A stretch of DNA of 64,000 bases from CADEED01 sp039931065 (GCA_039931065.1 JBDTSP010000001.1:310001-374000); one strand, 5' to 3'; shown: positions 51,761-61,390, counted from the stretch's first letter. The notes: generated by a model from the letters alone, not told the origin. Translations and numbers: made by a program.

Positions 51761-52486
51761 TTATGGGATGGGCGGGTCCGGCAACGCGTGGAATGCATTA
51801 CGTAACGACTCTCCCCAACTGTCGCGTATCACTTTGAAATAGGAGTCGTCGGCGCCAATGCTTCGATGCAGCGAAATCCGCAGCGCGTCGCGTCGCACGA
51901 TCGCGAGGTCGAGAGGCATGCCGACGGAGAGGTTTGATCGGATGGTGGAATCCATGGAAATCAGCGCGCACTTCGCCACCGCCGCGAGCGACGTATCGGC
52001 TTTCACGACCCGGTCGATGATGGGTTTGCCGTACTTGGATTCGCCGATCTGGAAGTAACGCGTGTCGGCCGTGGTCTCGATGAAGTTGCCGGCCGAATAG
52101 ACGTGAAACAGCCGCGGCGCTTCGCCGCCGATCTGTCCGCCGATGATGAAAGCGGGGTTGAATTCGATGCCGTGTTCCATGAGAGGCCCGGCGTCGCGCG
52201 TGTACACGTCGCGCACCGCGTCGCCGACCAGGCGTGCCGCATCGGCCAGGGTGCGCGCGGTGAGCAGGCTGTTTTTCGCCTGCGTGACGCGCTCGCGCAG
52301 CAACCCCGTGACCGACTGGCTCACGGCGAGATTGCCGGCCGACAACAGCACGATGACGCGCTCGTCCGGCATCTCGAAGAAAGTCATCTTGCGAAAGGTG
52401 CTGACGTGATCGACGCCGGCATTGGTGCGCGAGTCAGACAGGAACACCAGGCCTTCATCGACCTGGACCCCGATGCAGTAAGTCAT
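51761..52486 (-). CDS. Anbu (bacterial proteasome-related) peptidase
   Basis: 241 aa. The N-terminus MTYCIGVQVDEGLVFLSDSR is the characteristic Anbu start: Thr2 would be the nucleophile after Met removal, and Asp/Lys-like residues of Ntn-hydrolases follow (SDSRTN, FRKMTFF). The rest has the HslV/proteasome fold (IFVGGQIGGEAPRLFHVYS-like pattern, here FIIGGQIGGEAPRLFHVYSA). Anbu forms ring or helical assemblies; in many genomes it lies with transglutaminase and ATP-grasp genes. Here those are absent: the neighbours are a retropepsin-like protein and a lipoprotein, an unusual context. Confidence 0.87.
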   Translation of the reverse strand: MTYCIGVQVDEGLVFLSDSRTNAGVDHVSTFRKMTFFEMPDERVIVLLSAGNLAVSQSVTGLLRERVTQAKNSLLTARTLADAARLVGDAVRDVYTRDAGPLMEHGIEFNPAFIIGGQIGGEAPRLFHVYSAGNFIETTADTRYFQIGESKYGKPIIDRVVKADTSLAAVAKCALISMDSTIRSNLSVGMPLDLAIVRRDALRISLHRSIGADDSYFKVIRDSWGESLRNAFHALPDPPIP

Positions 52487-52530
52487 CGAATCCCCGAGCT
52501 GGTGGGTTTGTGGGCCAAGCGGCCGGACTA

Positions 52531-53382
52531 TCAGTCCGACTTATAAGCGTTGCCGCCGAGGTCGTTCATGGTGGCCGAATCGAACCGCCGGCCGATTCCG
52601 GTGAACGTCGAACGCGCCACGTAGATCTCGGCGCCTTCGGAAGCCTCGTATGAACCGCGCGAGCCGCCGATCTTGCTGTTGACGATGTGCACGCGCGACT
52701 GGCGCGCGATGATGCCCACGCCGCCGGCGCGGATATTCGTGTTGCTGATGTACATGTCGCAACCCTTCTCGACGATCAGGGCATCGCCCGTGAACTCGAT
52801 GGTCTCGCCATCGATGCGCATCAGGCGGTCGCCCTGACAGATGATGGGATCGGTACGCTTCTCGACGTTCGACGCGACCGCTTCGGCCTCGGTCGCGCTC
52901 TTGGTGTTTTCATGGCGCGTGATGCTGTAGCCGGGGCCTTCGAGCGCGGCATCGTTGCTCGCCACCGCCGCCGTGGCGCCGCGCGTGATGCTGTAACCGG
53001 GCCCTTCGGAAACCGGCTTGCCTTCGCTCGCAGGGACAGCCTTGACGGTTTCGGTAGTTTGAGCGACGGGCGTTTCGGGTTCCACGGCTGCCGTGGCGTC
53101 GAGCGCCGGCGTCGTCGCGACGAGCTCAGGCTGGGTGGCGGCTTTGGGCGGCAGCGGCGTGGCGATCAGATCTTCGAGGCGCAACGTGCGCACGATGCCG
53201 GTTGTGGTGTCGCGCACCGTGAAGACACCGGCGGAATCATCGGTCGCGACGATTTCGAAGGCGGGGTTGCGCGCCAGCGCGGCTTTGGCCCAATCGATTT
53301 CGCGCACCCGTTCTTGCTTGGCGCAGGCACCGAGAAGCGTGAGGGTGGCGGCGCCGGCGAGCGCTGCGATACGGGTTTTCAT
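52531..53382 (-). CDS. Lipoprotein with duplicated GPGYSITR motif and beta-helix-like C-terminus
   Basis: 283 aa from the ATG at 53382. Lipobox LLGACAK (Cys20). The middle is low-complexity Ala/Pro/Thr/Glu with EGPGYSITR occurring twice (about residues 127-135 and 148-156). The C-terminal 110 residues contain repeated strands such as DALIVEKGCDMYISNTNIRA, GGVGIIARQSRVHIVNSKIG and GAEIYVARSTFTG, which suggests a short right-handed beta-helix. Function unknown. It is 44 bases upstream of the Anbu gene and on the same strand, so lipoprotein, Anbu and retropepsin genes probably form one operon. Confidence 0.65.
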   Translation of the reverse strand: MKTRIAALAGAATLTLLGACAKQERVREIDWAKAALARNPAFEIVATDDSAGVFTVRDTTTGIVRTLRLEDLIATPLPPKAATQPELVATTPALDATAAVEPETPVAQTTETVKAVPASEGKPVSEGPGYSITRGATAAVASNDAALEGPGYSITRHENTKSATEAEAVASNVEKRTDPIICQGDRLMRIDGETIEFTGDALIVEKGCDMYISNTNIRAGGVGIIARQSRVHIVNSKIGGSRGSYEASEGAEIYVARSTFTGIGRRFDSATMNDLGGNAYKSD

Positions 53383-53444
53383 GGCGAGAATCGTAGGCCG
53401 TTGCGCGGCGTCTGCAAGCGGTATTTCGAGTAAAGTGCGCGCCG

Positions 53445-56345
53445 GTGACACCGGAACTCTCCGCTTACTGTGAGCAGCAACTGGCACGCGTGCGCGATTC
53501 CGGCGCGTTGGCCTTGTTGGAGTCAGCGTCCGAACTACGCGATTCCCTGCCCACCGTGCTCGCCGCCAGCGATTTCGTCTGCGCGAGCCTGGCCCGCGAT
53601 CCTGCGCTCGCCAAATGGTTGATTGACGACGCGCGGATGTCAGCCGTACTGGCGCCGGGCGAGATGGCGCTGCGGCTCGCGGCGGCGCTGGCCGGTGCGC
53701 CGGATCAGGCGGGTTTCATGACTGCGCTGCGCCGGCAACGCGAGCGGGAAATGGTGCGCATCGCTTGGCGTGATCTTTCGGGTTCCGCCACGCTGGCCGA
53801 GACGCTGGCCGATACCAGTGCCTTCGCTGATGCCGCGATCGGCGCGGCGGTCGACCATGCCATGCAGGATCTGACACACACCTATGGCGAGCCGCGCAGC
53901 CTTGCCGGCGAGTGGCAGGCGTTCATCGTGCTCGGCATGGGCAAGCTCGGCGGCGGGGAGCTCAACTTCTCCTCCGACATCGACCTCATCTTCGTGTTTG
54001 CGGAGAAGGGCACGACCACGGGTCACCGCGCCATCGACAACGAGGATTTCTTCACGCGGCTGGGAAGGCTCGTGATCCGTCTGCTGGGCGAACGCACCGG
54101 CGACGGATTCGTGTTTCGCGTCGACATGCGGCTGCGCCCCTTCGGCGACAGCGGTCCGCTTGCCGTCAGTGGCGCCTTTCTCGACGACTATTTGCAAACA
54201 CACGGCCGCGACTGGGAGCGGTATGCCTGGATCAAGGCGCGCGCGATCACGGGAATCGAGCAATACAAGCTGATCCAGGCCGAGAGCGTGCGGCCGTTCG
54301 TGTATCGCCGTTACCTCGATTTCGGCGTGTTCGAATCCCTGCGTGAAATGAAAGGGCTGATCGAAAAAGAAGTCGCGCGGCGTGACCTTGCCGAACACGT
54401 GAAGCTCGGCCCGGGCGGCATCCGCGAAATCGAATTCATCGTGCAGGCGTTCCAGCTCATCCGCGGCGGACAGGACCGCCGCATGCAGACGCAGTCGTTG
54501 CTGGTGGTGCTGCCGGCGCTGGCGGGCGGCAAGCTGCTGCCGGCGCGCGTGGCGCAGGAGCTCGAGGCCGCCTATCTATTCCTGCGGCGCCTGGAAAACC
54601 GCCTGCAGATGCTGGCGGATGCGCAGACACACACGGTGCCCGCCGACCCGCTGACGCGCGAACGCATGGCGCTCGCGATGGGGTTCCGAAATTGGGAAAG
54701 CTGCGCCGCCGAACTGGACCTGCATCGGGCGCGCGTCACGCGTGCGTTCCAGGAAGTGTTGTTCGCGCGTGACGAGGCGGCGAGCGCCGAGATGCCGGGA
54801 GTCAGCGGCATCGTCGAGGCGTGGGCGCGCGGCGCGGATGCCGAGACTTATCGCAGCGCGCTGTCGGCGCGCGGCTTTCGCGACCCGGTGCGGGTCGCCG
54901 GCATGCTGGTCGAATTCCGCGCCGCGGGCGTGGTGAGGCGACTGGATGCGCCCGGCCGCGCACGCCTGGACATGTTGTTGCCGCGGTTGTTGGCCGCGAT
55001 CGCCGATCTGCAATCGGATCAGCCGTCCTCGCAGGCCGACGTGCTGCGTCGCGTGCTCAAGGTGCTCGAAGCGATTGGCTCGCGCTCCGCCTACTTCGCG
55101 CTGCTCAACGAAAATTCGCAGGTGCGCAAGCGGCTGGTGGAACTGGCCGCGTTGGGTGAGTTCCTGTCCGCGCAGATCGCCTCGCATCCGTTGCTGCTCG
55201 ATGAGTTGCTCGGCGATGCCGCCGTCGGGTTGCCGCCGCCGCGCGCCGAACTCGAGAGCGAGGTGGCGGCGCGCGTCGGGCACCTTTCCGAGGATGAGCC
55301 CGAACGCCAGGTCGAGGTGCTGCGGCAGTTCCAGCGGGCCGCCATCTTCCGCGTGGCGATGGCCGATCTGACCGGCCGGATCCCGTTGATGCGCGTCAGC
55401 GACTATCTGACCGAGATCGCCGAGATCATCGTCGAGCAGGCGATGCGCCTCGCCTGGACGCAGATCACCGCCCAGTTCGGCGTGCCCATGAGCGGGATTG
55501 GCGCCGAGCGGCGCGTCGTAAGGATCTGCGCCGTCGGTTACGGGAAGTTAGGCGGCAACGAACTCGGATATGTGTCGGACCTCGATCTGGTGTTCCTGCA
55601 CGATTCCGGCTCGGAGGGCGCCGAGACCGACGCGGCCAAACCGGTCGACAACCAGGTGTTCTTCATCCGTTTCGCCCAGCGCGCGTTGCACCTGTTGACG
55701 ATGCACTCGGCGGCCGGCCGGCTCTATGAGGTGGACGTGCGGCTGCGGCCATCCGGCAAGGGCGGCATGTTGATCACCCGCGTCGGCGCGTTCGCCGAGT
55801 ACCAGGAGAAGGAAGCCTGGACCTGGGAACACCAGGCGCTGTTGCACGCGCGAGCAGTCGCTGGCGATGGCGCGTTGCGCGCGGAGTTCGAACGAGTGCG
55901 GGTCGACGCACTCATGCGGTTCGTCCGGCGCGACACGTTGCGCACCGAGGTGCGCAACATGCGCGAACGCATGCGCAAGGAGCTGAGCCGCGCGCGAGCC
56001 GGATCGGGCAAGTTCGACATCAAGCAGGATGCCGGCGGCACCGCCGACATCGAGTTCCTCGCGCAGTACTGGGCGCTGCTGCATGCCGGCACGCATCCGC
56101 CGGTGGTGATGTTCGCCGATACGATCCGGCAGCTCGAATCGGTCGCATCCGCCGACCTGGTGCCCCAGCTAACGGTCGATGTGCTGACGGACGCGTACCG
56201 GAAATACCGTGAACGCTCGCATCACCTGTCGCTGGAACAGTCGGAACCCGTTGTCGACGCTGCGGAATTCGCCGCGCAACGGGCGGCGGTGACGGCGATC
56301 TGGAAAGCGACGATGGATGAAAACGCGCCGCCCGCGCCTCTATAA
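53445..56345 (+). CDS. glnE: Bifunctional glutamine synthetase adenylyltransferase/adenylyl-removing enzyme
   Basis: 966 aa, the usual length for GlnE. Start is a GTG at 53445. Two nucleotidyltransferase domains are clear: the N-terminal one (about residues 155-230) with GMGKLGGGELNFSSDIDLIF, and the C-terminal one (about 695-780) with GYGKLGGNELGYVSDLDLVF. The GlnB-responsive linker with helical repeats lies between. The enzyme adds or removes AMP on glutamine synthetase to set nitrogen assimilation, under PII control. It starts 62 bases from the divergent lipoprotein gene and is followed at 8 bases by a zinc-finger gene. Confidence 0.95.
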   Translation: MTPELSAYCEQQLARVRDSGALALLESASELRDSLPTVLAASDFVCASLARDPALAKWLIDDARMSAVLAPGEMALRLAAALAGAPDQAGFMTALRRQREREMVRIAWRDLSGSATLAETLADTSAFADAAIGAAVDHAMQDLTHTYGEPRSLAGEWQAFIVLGMGKLGGGELNFSSDIDLIFVFAEKGTTTGHRAIDNEDFFTRLGRLVIRLLGERTGDGFVFRVDMRLRPFGDSGPLAVSGAFLDDYLQTHGRDWERYAWIKARAITGIEQYKLIQAESVRPFVYRRYLDFGVFESLREMKGLIEKEVARRDLAEHVKLGPGGIREIEFIVQAFQLIRGGQDRRMQTQSLLVVLPALAGGKLLPARVAQELEAAYLFLRRLENRLQMLADAQTHTVPADPLTRERMALAMGFRNWESCAAELDLHRARVTRAFQEVLFARDEAASAEMPGVSGIVEAWARGADAETYRSALSARGFRDPVRVAGMLVEFRAAGVVRRLDAPGRARLDMLLPRLLAAIADLQSDQPSSQADVLRRVLKVLEAIGSRSAYFALLNENSQVRKRLVELAALGEFLSAQIASHPLLLDELLGDAAVGLPPPRAELESEVAARVGHLSEDEPERQVEVLRQFQRAAIFRVAMADLTGRIPLMRVSDYLTEIAEIIVEQAMRLAWTQITAQFGVPMSGIGAERRVVRICAVGYGKLGGNELGYVSDLDLVFLHDSGSEGAETDAAKPVDNQVFFIRFAQRALHLLTMHSAAGRLYEVDVRLRPSGKGGMLITRVGAFAEYQEKEAWTWEHQALLHARAVAGDGALRAEFERVRVDALMRFVRRDTLRTEVRNMRERMRKELSRARAGSGKFDIKQDAGGTADIEFLAQYWALLHAGTHPPVVMFADTIRQLESVASADLVPQLTVDVLTDAYRKYRERSHHLSLEQSEPVVDAAEFAAQRAAVTAIWKATMDENAPPAPL

Positions 56346-56353
56346 TCCGCCCC

Positions 56354-56551
56354 ATGCCAGTCACCAAACCGCTCATCCAGCCGAACGCGCAGAACGAATA
56401 CAAAGTGGACGCCAGCGACCTGCCGCTCGCGTGCCCGATGCCGGAGATGTATCTCTGGAACTCGCACCCTCGCGTCTATCTGGCGATCGAGCAAACCGGC
56501 TGGGCCAAGTGCCCGTACTGCAGCGCGGAGTATGTACTTTCCAGGGGCTGA
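56354..56551 (+). CDS. Small zinc-finger protein (zf-CHCC type)
   Basis: 65 aa. The domain CPMPEMYLWNSHPRVYLAIE plus CPYCSAEYVL provides Cys-His-Cys-Cys ligands for one zinc, the zf-CHCC pattern found in the NDUFS6-like domain and small bacterial relatives. In bacteria its role is not established. It begins 8 bases after the glnE stop, so it is probably co-transcribed. Convergent with the M24 peptidase gene. Confidence 0.8.
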   Translation: MPVTKPLIQPNAQNEYKVDASDLPLACPMPEMYLWNSHPRVYLAIEQTGWAKCPYCSAEYVLSRG

Positions 56552-56573
56552 TGCCCCACGTCGGCAGTAATGT

Positions 56574-57824
56574 TCAGCCGAAGGGCTTATCCAGGGACGG
56601 CGGTGGGGTCGAGAACCAGGCTGGTTTCTCGGCTCCCATGTGGAAGCAATCCTCGAGCCTGATCCCGAACTTCCCGGGTAGATAGATGCCGGGCTCGTTC
56701 GAGAAACACATGCCTTCCGCGAGCTGCGTGGTCTCACCGCGCACCAGGTTGATGGGTTCGTGCCCGTCGAGGCCGATGCCGTGGCCGGTCCGGTGCGAGG
56801 TTCCGGGTAGCTTGTAGCCCGGACCGTAGCCCCACTTCTCGAGTTGTGCGCGCACCGCGTCGTCGACCTTGCCCGCCGGCAGGCCGACCCGGGCGGTGTC
56901 GTTGCCGATCCGCTGCAACGTGTGCATCTGCTCCCAGACCTTGCGTTGCTCGGCGTTCGCTTCGCCGAAGACGAAGGTGCGGGAGATGTCGGATTGATAT
57001 CCCTGGACGTTGCAGCCGCAGTCCATCAGCACGACTTCACCGTCGCGCACCTTCTGTGGCTCTCGGGAACCGTGCGGATAGGCGCTGGCCTCACCTAACA
57101 AGATGAGCGCGAATTCGGGCGCTGCCCCAAGCGCGGTGTGAGCGGAATCCATGATCGCGCCGATGTCTGTCGGCGTCATGCCGCGTTCGATGCGCGGCGC
57201 GGTGTACCGATATGCGGCGATGGTGATGTCCGCTGCCTTCTGCATTAGCGCCAGTTCGGCGGCGGACTTGACCATGCGGCAACCGCGCACGACCGGCGCG
57301 CCATTCACGATTTCGACGCCCGGCAGGTTGCGGCGCAAACCGTCGACTGCGAAGAAACGCACGGTTTCTTCCATGCCGACGGGCCAGGTGACTTTGCGGT
57401 CGCGCAGGATGCCGGCGACGGTCTGCAGCGGGTCCTGGTCTTCGTGCCAGACGCGGATATCGGCCGGCACCTTGAGGCTCTGGTGAACCGAGGGCTCTTC
57501 GAAATGCGGCGTGACGATGGCGATATCGCCTTCGCGCGGCAGGATGGCGGCGGTGAGCCGCTCGCTGCGCCACCATTCGATGCCGGTGAAATAGACCAGC
57601 GACGCGCCGGGCTCGATGAGCAGGGCGCCGATGCCGTGCCGAGCCATGAGTTTGCGGGCCTTGTCGATGCGCGCCACGTATTCGGTGCGGGAGATCGGCG
57701 TCACGTCGCCGGTCATCGGTTTGAGGCCGGCCGCGGGGTCGGCGGCGAGCAGCCGGCCGGGGCGCAATGCCGTCGCGCCGAGCGCGGCCGCGCCCATCAG
57801 GATCTGCCGTCGACTGGTTTGCAT
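56574..57824 (-). CDS. Tat-exported M24-family aminopeptidase (Xaa-Pro type)
   Basis: 416 aa from the ATG at 57824. Twin-arginine signal MQTSRRQILMGAAALGA. A creatinase-like N-terminal domain (about 40-170) leads to the pita-bread metallopeptidase domain (about 180-410). All five metal ligands can be seen: Asp in VVLMDCGC, Asp in YQSDISRTFVFG, His in RTGHGIGLDGHE, Glu in FSNEPGIYL and Glu in IRLEDCF. These enzymes cut Xaa-Pro bonds or related dipeptides. Periplasmic location is unusual for the family and is set by the Tat signal. Its stop is 22 bases from the convergent zinc-finger gene. Confidence 0.9.
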   Translation of the reverse strand: MQTSRRQILMGAAALGATALRPGRLLAADPAAGLKPMTGDVTPISRTEYVARIDKARKLMARHGIGALLIEPGASLVYFTGIEWWRSERLTAAILPREGDIAIVTPHFEEPSVHQSLKVPADIRVWHEDQDPLQTVAGILRDRKVTWPVGMEETVRFFAVDGLRRNLPGVEIVNGAPVVRGCRMVKSAAELALMQKAADITIAAYRYTAPRIERGMTPTDIGAIMDSAHTALGAAPEFALILLGEASAYPHGSREPQKVRDGEVVLMDCGCNVQGYQSDISRTFVFGEANAEQRKVWEQMHTLQRIGNDTARVGLPAGKVDDAVRAQLEKWGYGPGYKLPGTSHRTGHGIGLDGHEPINLVRGETTQLAEGMCFSNEPGIYLPGKFGIRLEDCFHMGAEKPAWFSTPPPSLDKPFG

Positions 57825-57855
57825 CTGCGCCGCCCCCGCTAATCTCTACCCGGCA

Positions 57856-58248
57856 CTACTTGTATTGCTTGTAGGATTTCTCTTCTACGATGGTCGAGCC
57901 TGACAACGTGTTGATGCGCTTCTTGATCGCGGCGCGTTCGTCGTTCGTCACGTACACCGCCCGCGCCAGCTCGATGAACCGCTCGCCGAAGCGCTGGGCA
58001 AGTTCCTCGTCCCGGATGTCGTCTTCGATCACCCACAACGCCTCGTTGACGCGCGTGAGATTGGCTTCCTCCGCGCCGAGATCGGCGGCCGCGGCCCCGG
58101 ATTCCTGCCAGGTCTTCTCGAGCAGCGACAATTCGTGTCTGACGTTGGCAACTTTGGTGGCATCGCTCATGCGTGCCGCCTTGATTCGCAGGATGGTGAT
58201 CTTGTCGAGCAACTCGCCGGGTGAAATCGGAACCAGGATGTCTTTCAT
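57856..58248 (-). CDS. DUF6165-family protein
   Basis: 130 aa. The start KDILVPISPGELLDKITILRIKAARM is the family pattern of DUF6165, and the rest is predicted helical with many charged residues (LAQRFGERFIELARAVYVTNDERAAIKKRI). The function is not known, but the family usually lies in LPS-core gene blocks. Here it is 7 bases downstream of a heptosyltransferase-like gene on the same strand, which supports a role in LPS assembly. Confidence 0.75.
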   Translation of the reverse strand: MKDILVPISPGELLDKITILRIKAARMSDATKVANVRHELSLLEKTWQESGAAAADLGAEEANLTRVNEALWVIEDDIRDEELAQRFGERFIELARAVYVTNDERAAIKKRINTLSGSTIVEEKSYKQYK

Positions 58249-58255
58249 GGATATT

Positions 58256-59374
58256 TCAAAGCAGCCGCGAATCTTGCGGCAAGGCTAACAGCTCATCGAG
58301 CTTCGCGGTGACCGCGGCAACTTCTATCAACTCCATCACGCCGGGCAGCTCGATTTTTCTCGTCCACGGCAACTCGGCCGCGGTCTTGCCGAGAAACTTC
58401 CGCGCGGCGGTGTCGTAGGCATCCACGCACCAGCGGCGCGAGAGATACGGGCCGCTGCGCGCCGGGTTGGTCGCGGCATACAGGCCGATGACGGGTGTAT
58501 CGACCATGGTCGCCATGTGCGCCGGGCCTGAATCCGGCGTGACCAGCACCGTCGCACGGGCGAGCAACGCCAGCAGCTGTGGCAACGTATCGCGACCCAC
58601 CTGGTCGACGACCGGCACGGTCGCCTCTCTGGCGATCGCCTGCGCCATCTCGCGTTCGAGCGTGCTCGGGCCGCCGCACAGGATGACCCGCATGCCATGT
58701 TTGTTTGCCGCGTGATCGGCCACCGCGGCGTAGCGCTGCGGCAGCCAGTTGCGCGCGTTATGACTCGAACAGGCGCTGATGACCAGCGTCGGTTGCGAGT
58801 CGGGAATCAGATTTTCCGCGTAGGCCTGCGCCTCGGGCGGCAACGGGATATCCCAGCGCAGCCGCTTGTGGGTCACGCCGAGCGCGTTGGCGAAGCCTAA
58901 AAAACTATCCAGTACGTGTTCGCGCTGGCGTTGCGCAACGCGAGTATTCGTGAACAACCACTGCATCTCGCGGGCGCGCGGTTTGTCGAAGCCGAGTTTG
59001 ACCGGCGCAGGGATCAAGACCGCGTTGGCGCTCGCCCGCAGCGACAGCTGCAGGTGCAGCAGCAGATCGAAGGCGCCACGGCGAATCATGTCCGTGCGCA
59101 AGCGGGTGTACGCCGAAAGGCCGGCGTCCTTGTCCACGGTGATAAGCTCCACATCCGGAATGAGGCTCATCAATTTCGCTTCGAGTTTGCCTATCACCCA
59201 CGTGAAGCGGGTGCGTGGCCACGCGTCCTGCAACGTGCGCAACAGCGGCACGACGTGGCAGGTATCTCCGATCGCCGAGAGCCGGAGCAGGCAGACTTTT
59301 TCCGGCGGGGTCGCCTGCGAATATGGAATGGCCGGCACGCGTGAATCCGTGGAAGTGAGGGGATGAGGCGTCAC
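58256..59374 (-). CDS. Glycosyltransferase family 9 (heptosyltransferase-like)
   Basis: 372 aa from a GTG at 59374. GT-B fold with the GT9 signatures: KVCLLRLSAIGDTCHVVPLL at the N-terminus and TPDSGPAHMATMVDTPVIGLY (about 280-300), which binds the ADP-heptose. Proteins of this type add heptose to the LPS inner core (WaaC/WaaF/WaaQ); the specific acceptor is not decided by the sequence. The start overlaps that of kdkA on the opposite strand by 12 bases, so the divergent promoters lie inside the neighbouring genes. Confidence 0.87.
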   Translation of the reverse strand: MTPHPLTSTDSRVPAIPYSQATPPEKVCLLRLSAIGDTCHVVPLLRTLQDAWPRTRFTWVIGKLEAKLMSLIPDVELITVDKDAGLSAYTRLRTDMIRRGAFDLLLHLQLSLRASANAVLIPAPVKLGFDKPRAREMQWLFTNTRVAQRQREHVLDSFLGFANALGVTHKRLRWDIPLPPEAQAYAENLIPDSQPTLVISACSSHNARNWLPQRYAAVADHAANKHGMRVILCGGPSTLEREMAQAIAREATVPVVDQVGRDTLPQLLALLARATVLVTPDSGPAHMATMVDTPVIGLYAATNPARSGPYLSRRWCVDAYDTAARKFLGKTAAELPWTRKIELPGVMELIEVAAVTAKLDELLALPQDSRLL

Positions 59375-60124
59375 TGGCCCGTGGGCGCGGAAGTCAGCGA
59401 AGCCGCCTTCGATGGGGGCCGGATGCTATACGACACCCAACGCACGGGCAATTTCTCGGTGGATTTTTTCGAGCCCGAATACTGGCGCAAACACGACGCC
59501 ATCGAGGGCACGGCGCGTGGCCGTGGCACCACCTGGTTCATCCGCGCCGGCGATTCGAGCTTCGTGCTGCGTCACTACCGCCGCGGCGGCTTGATGGCAA
59601 AAGTTTCAAAGGACGCCTACCTGTGGGGCGGTGAGGCCGAAACACGTTCCTTCGCCGAGTGGTATCTCACCTATCACCTGCATCGCGCCGGGCTTCCGGT
59701 GCCGACCCCGATCGCGGCGCGTTACCAGCGGCACGGCCTCTTTTATCGCGCGGACCTCATCACCCAGCGTATCGAGAACAGCGAATCGCTGGCCGGACGG
59801 CTCGCGAAAGGGCCGCTGTCGTTCACGCAGTGGATCGCGATCGGCCGTTGCATCCGCCGCTTTCACGACGCCGGAGTTTTCCACGCCGATCTGAACGCGC
59901 ACAACATCCTGCTGACACCCGAGCAGGTCTACCTGATCGATTTCGACCGCGGCGAGTTGCGCAGCCGCGGCTGGTGGGCCGACACCACACTCGTGCGGCT
60001 GTATCGCTCGCTCGAGAAGGTGACGCTGCTGGCCGCACCGCAGAGTTTCACGGACGAGGATTGGCATTCGCTGCTGGCCGGTTACCGCGAATCCGCCGGG
60101 CTGCCGCAGTCGACTCTCGTCTGA
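59363..60124 (+). CDS. kdkA: 3-deoxy-D-manno-octulosonic acid (Kdo) kinase
   Basis: 253 aa, ATG at 59363. A kinase-like fold of the KdkA/RfaP family: the catalytic loop is FHADLNAHNILL (with Asp and Asn) and the metal-binding DFG-like stretch is IDFDRGELR. It uses ATP to phosphorylate the Kdo residue of lipid A. In Haemophilus it works together with a Kdo transferase that adds one Kdo. The gene is directly followed by waaA (6 bases), so the two act in the same inner-core step. Confidence 0.9.
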   Translation: MRRHWPVGAEVSEAAFDGGRMLYDTQRTGNFSVDFFEPEYWRKHDAIEGTARGRGTTWFIRAGDSSFVLRHYRRGGLMAKVSKDAYLWGGEAETRSFAEWYLTYHLHRAGLPVPTPIAARYQRHGLFYRADLITQRIENSESLAGRLAKGPLSFTQWIAIGRCIRRFHDAGVFHADLNAHNILLTPEQVYLIDFDRGELRSRGWWADTTLVRLYRSLEKVTLLAAPQSFTDEDWHSLLAGYRESAGLPQSTLV

Positions 60125-60130
60125 GAACGC

Positions 60131-61390
60131 GTGCGTTTCGTCTACATCTGCATTGCCTATCTACTCTCGCCGATCGTCGCGGGCGCCCTGGCGCTGCGCG
60201 GCTTCCGCGACCGCAGCCACTGGCGGGGTTTTTCGCAACGCTTCGGCTTCGGCGCTACCGTCGCGAGCCGCAGCATCTGGGTGCACGCGGTTTCGGTCGG
60301 CGAAATGCAGGCGGCCGCGCCGCTGGTGGAAGCCCTGCTCAAACGATTCCCGGATATTCCGCTGGTGCTGACCACCGTCACGCCCACCGGCCGCGCGCGT
60401 GCCCAGGCTTTGTTCGGCGGCCGCGTCGACGCGCGATTCGTGCCGATAGATTTGCCGGGGTCGGTGCGCCGCTTCTTCAGGCGCGTCCGCCCGCAGCTGG
60501 CGGTGATACTCGAGACGGAGATCTGGCCCAACCTGTATCACCGCTGCGGGAAACTCGGCGTGCCGCTCGTGTTGGCCAGCGCGCGCATCTCGCCGCGCTC
60601 GGTCAGGAGTTATCGTCGGCTGGTGGGGTTGTTCCGCGAGACATTGTCGAACGGCATCTTCATCGCCGCGCAAAGTGCGGCCGACGCCGAACGATTCCGC
60701 TCCATCGGCGCCAATCCCGATCACACTCACGTGGTCGGCAACATCAAGTTCGACTACAGCCATCCAGCCAACATCGAAGAGCAGGGGCAGCGCCGTCGCA
60801 GTGCACTCGGTCGGGATCGTCCGGTGTGGGTGGCGGGCAGCACGCACGCGCAAGAGGAAGACATCGTCCTGGCCGCGCATCGCAACCTGCGAGCGCAGTT
60901 TCCGCAGGCATTGCTGGTGCTGGTGCCGCGCCACCCGCCGCGATTCGGTGAAGTCGCGGACGCGTTGCGCGGCCACGGAGTGAAGTTCGTGACGTTCAGC
61001 AGTGGCGCCGCGATTGCCGACGACACCGAAGTCTTCCTGGTCGACACGCTTGGCGAGCTGCTGGGGTTCTACGCGGCCGCGGATGTGGCCTTCGTGGGCG
61101 GCAGCCTCGTTCCGATCGGTGGGCACAACCTGCTGGAACCGCTGTCGCTGGGGCTGCCCACGTTGACCGGACCCAACACTTTCAATGCGGCGGATATCGC
61201 GAAACTGCTGGTCGAATGTGGCGCAGTGAGAATCGTGCACGATGCCGGAGAACTCGCGGCTGCCATCGGCAAGTTGTTGGCCGACCCAGCCGCCCGCACC
61301 CAGATGGGCGCGAACGGCAAGAAGGCCATCGAAGGCAATCGCGGCGCGGTCGGACGCCTGATGGCGTTCCTGGAGCCGCTGCTTCCCTAA
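60131..61390 (+). CDS. waaA: 3-deoxy-D-manno-octulosonic acid transferase
   Basis: 419 aa from a GTG at 60131, 6 bases after kdkA. An N-terminal membrane anchor (residues 3-22) is followed by the GT-B transferase: WVHAVSVGEMQAAAPLVEAL and ETEIWPNLYHRCGKLGVPLV are the acceptor-domain signatures and FVGGSLVPIGGHNLLEPLSL the CMP-Kdo-binding one. It transfers Kdo to lipid IVA on the inner face of the membrane. Presence of KdkA next to it suggests that one Kdo is added and phosphorylated. Its stop directly abuts the tolC stop on the other strand. Confidence 0.93.
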   Translation: MRFVYICIAYLLSPIVAGALALRGFRDRSHWRGFSQRFGFGATVASRSIWVHAVSVGEMQAAAPLVEALLKRFPDIPLVLTTVTPTGRARAQALFGGRVDARFVPIDLPGSVRRFFRRVRPQLAVILETEIWPNLYHRCGKLGVPLVLASARISPRSVRSYRRLVGLFRETLSNGIFIAAQSAADAERFRSIGANPDHTHVVGNIKFDYSHPANIEEQGQRRRSALGRDRPVWVAGSTHAQEEDIVLAAHRNLRAQFPQALLVLVPRHPPRFGEVADALRGHGVKFVTFSSGAAIADDTEVFLVDTLGELLGFYAAADVAFVGGSLVPIGGHNLLEPLSLGLPTLTGPNTFNAADIAKLLVECGAVRIVHDAGELAAAIGKLLADPAARTQMGANGKKAIEGNRGAVGRLMAFLEPLLP

